Shown one piece after another: positions 63,898 through 64,000 of a DNA stretch of 64,000 bases; position 1 is the stretch's first letter, and each line of letters starts with the position of its first letter. The notes under the pieces are model-generated. The model ran no database searches and was not told the DNA's origin. It was given only the letters and a program-made list of their open reading frames with translations. Source of the stretch: Alkalimonas collagenimarina (GTDB lineage Bacteria > Pseudomonadota > Gammaproteobacteria > Enterobacterales > Alteromonadaceae); contig NZ_JAUZVZ010000012.1 of assembly GCF_030717845.1 (NCBI RefSeq), positions 1 to 64,000 on the forward strand, read 5' to 3'. A program made the position numbers and the translations under genes.

Positions 63898-64000
63898 ATG
63901 ATCAGTAGCAAATGGGCCAAGCGTATTAAATCACTTCAGCTGAAAAAACACCGTAAGAACGAACGGCAGTTTTTTGTCGAAGGCGAAAAGTCGGTGCTGG
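63898..64000 (+). CDS. TrmH/SpoU family RNA 2'-O-methyltransferase, partial at window end
   Basis: The first 34 codons of a gene that runs off the window: MISSKWAKRIKSLQLKKHRK then NERQFFVEGEKSVL. The pattern of a basic helix ending in F-x-VEG-x-K-x-V is the substrate-binding N-terminal domain of TrmH/SpoU-type methyltransferases. The catalytic SPOUT knot would lie beyond position 64000, so the exact family member cannot be named. Confidence 0.7.
   Translation, partial: MISSKWAKRIKSLQLKKHRKNERQFFVEGEKSVL

Overview
The window reads as chromosomal DNA of a Gram-negative gammaproteobacterium. Gene orders match the enteric and Alteromonadales-type chromosome: ampE-ampD and nadC next to pilA-pilB-pilC-pilD, coaE-zapD-yacG, mutT-secA, an unbroken division and cell wall (dcw) cluster from mraZ to ftsZ followed by lpxC, and rsmI-lpoA-yraN-diaA-dolP beside rnpB. 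The presence of LpxC, LpoA and DolP, DciA in place of a SecM gene, and many small periplasmic enzymes suggest a free-living aquatic relative of Rheinheimera, Alkalimonas or Alteromonas. That genus-level guess is inference only.

Layout. 1-3 kb: ampE-ampD (minus), a membrane-anchored retropepsin-like protease and nadC (plus). 3-7.1 kb: an accessory island between nadC and pilA. It holds three type II toxin-antitoxin modules alternating with two nearly identical cold-shock/DUF1294 membrane protein genes, plus fragments of both gene types and a 77-bp direct repeat. 7.1-13.7 kb: type IV pilus genes pilA, pilB, pilC, pilD, then coaE, zapD and yacG. 13.7-35.5 kb: on the minus strand, the dcw operon (mraZ, rsmH, ftsL, ftsI, murE, murF, mraY, murD, ftsW, murG, murC, ddl, ftsQ, ftsA, ftsZ), then lpxC, secA and mutT, with dciA on the opposite strand. 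35.8-41.2 kb: rnpB and rsmI (minus), lpoA-yraN-diaA-dolP (plus) and a DUF599 gene. 41.3-47.8 kb: a zinc-starvation cluster with a ZnuD-like TonB receptor divergent from folE2, a dihydroorotase paralog, a ZigA-type COG0523 GTPase and a DUF1826 protein. A perfect 21-bp Zur-like palindrome lies in the divergent promoter region. 47.9-64 kb: a two-component system, two secreted proteins of unclear role, two ZIP transporters (one behind a Zur-like box, one behind a Fur-like box), two bacterioferritins, a secreted S10 peptidase, a YqaA-like protein, a MepM-like endopeptidase, fumC, a periplasmic pyroglutamyl-peptidase-like protein, a secreted amidohydrolase, an HPF-like protein and the start of an rRNA methyltransferase gene.

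How it fits together. The core of the window builds the septum and cell envelope: lipid II synthesis, septal assembly, lipid A commitment, Sec export, and PBP1a activation by LpoA. A second theme is metal homeostasis. Receptor, cambialistic or zinc-sparing paralogs, metallochaperone and ZIP permeases sit under Zur- or Fur-like operators, and the bacterioferritin pair splits heme-binding and ferroxidase residues between two subunits.

The least ordinary part is the toxin-antitoxin/DUF1294 array at 3-7 kb. It looks like a tandemly amplified and decaying unit in an otherwise conserved nadC-pilA neighbourhood. I saw no tRNA genes, CRISPR arrays, complete insertion sequences or prophage genes.
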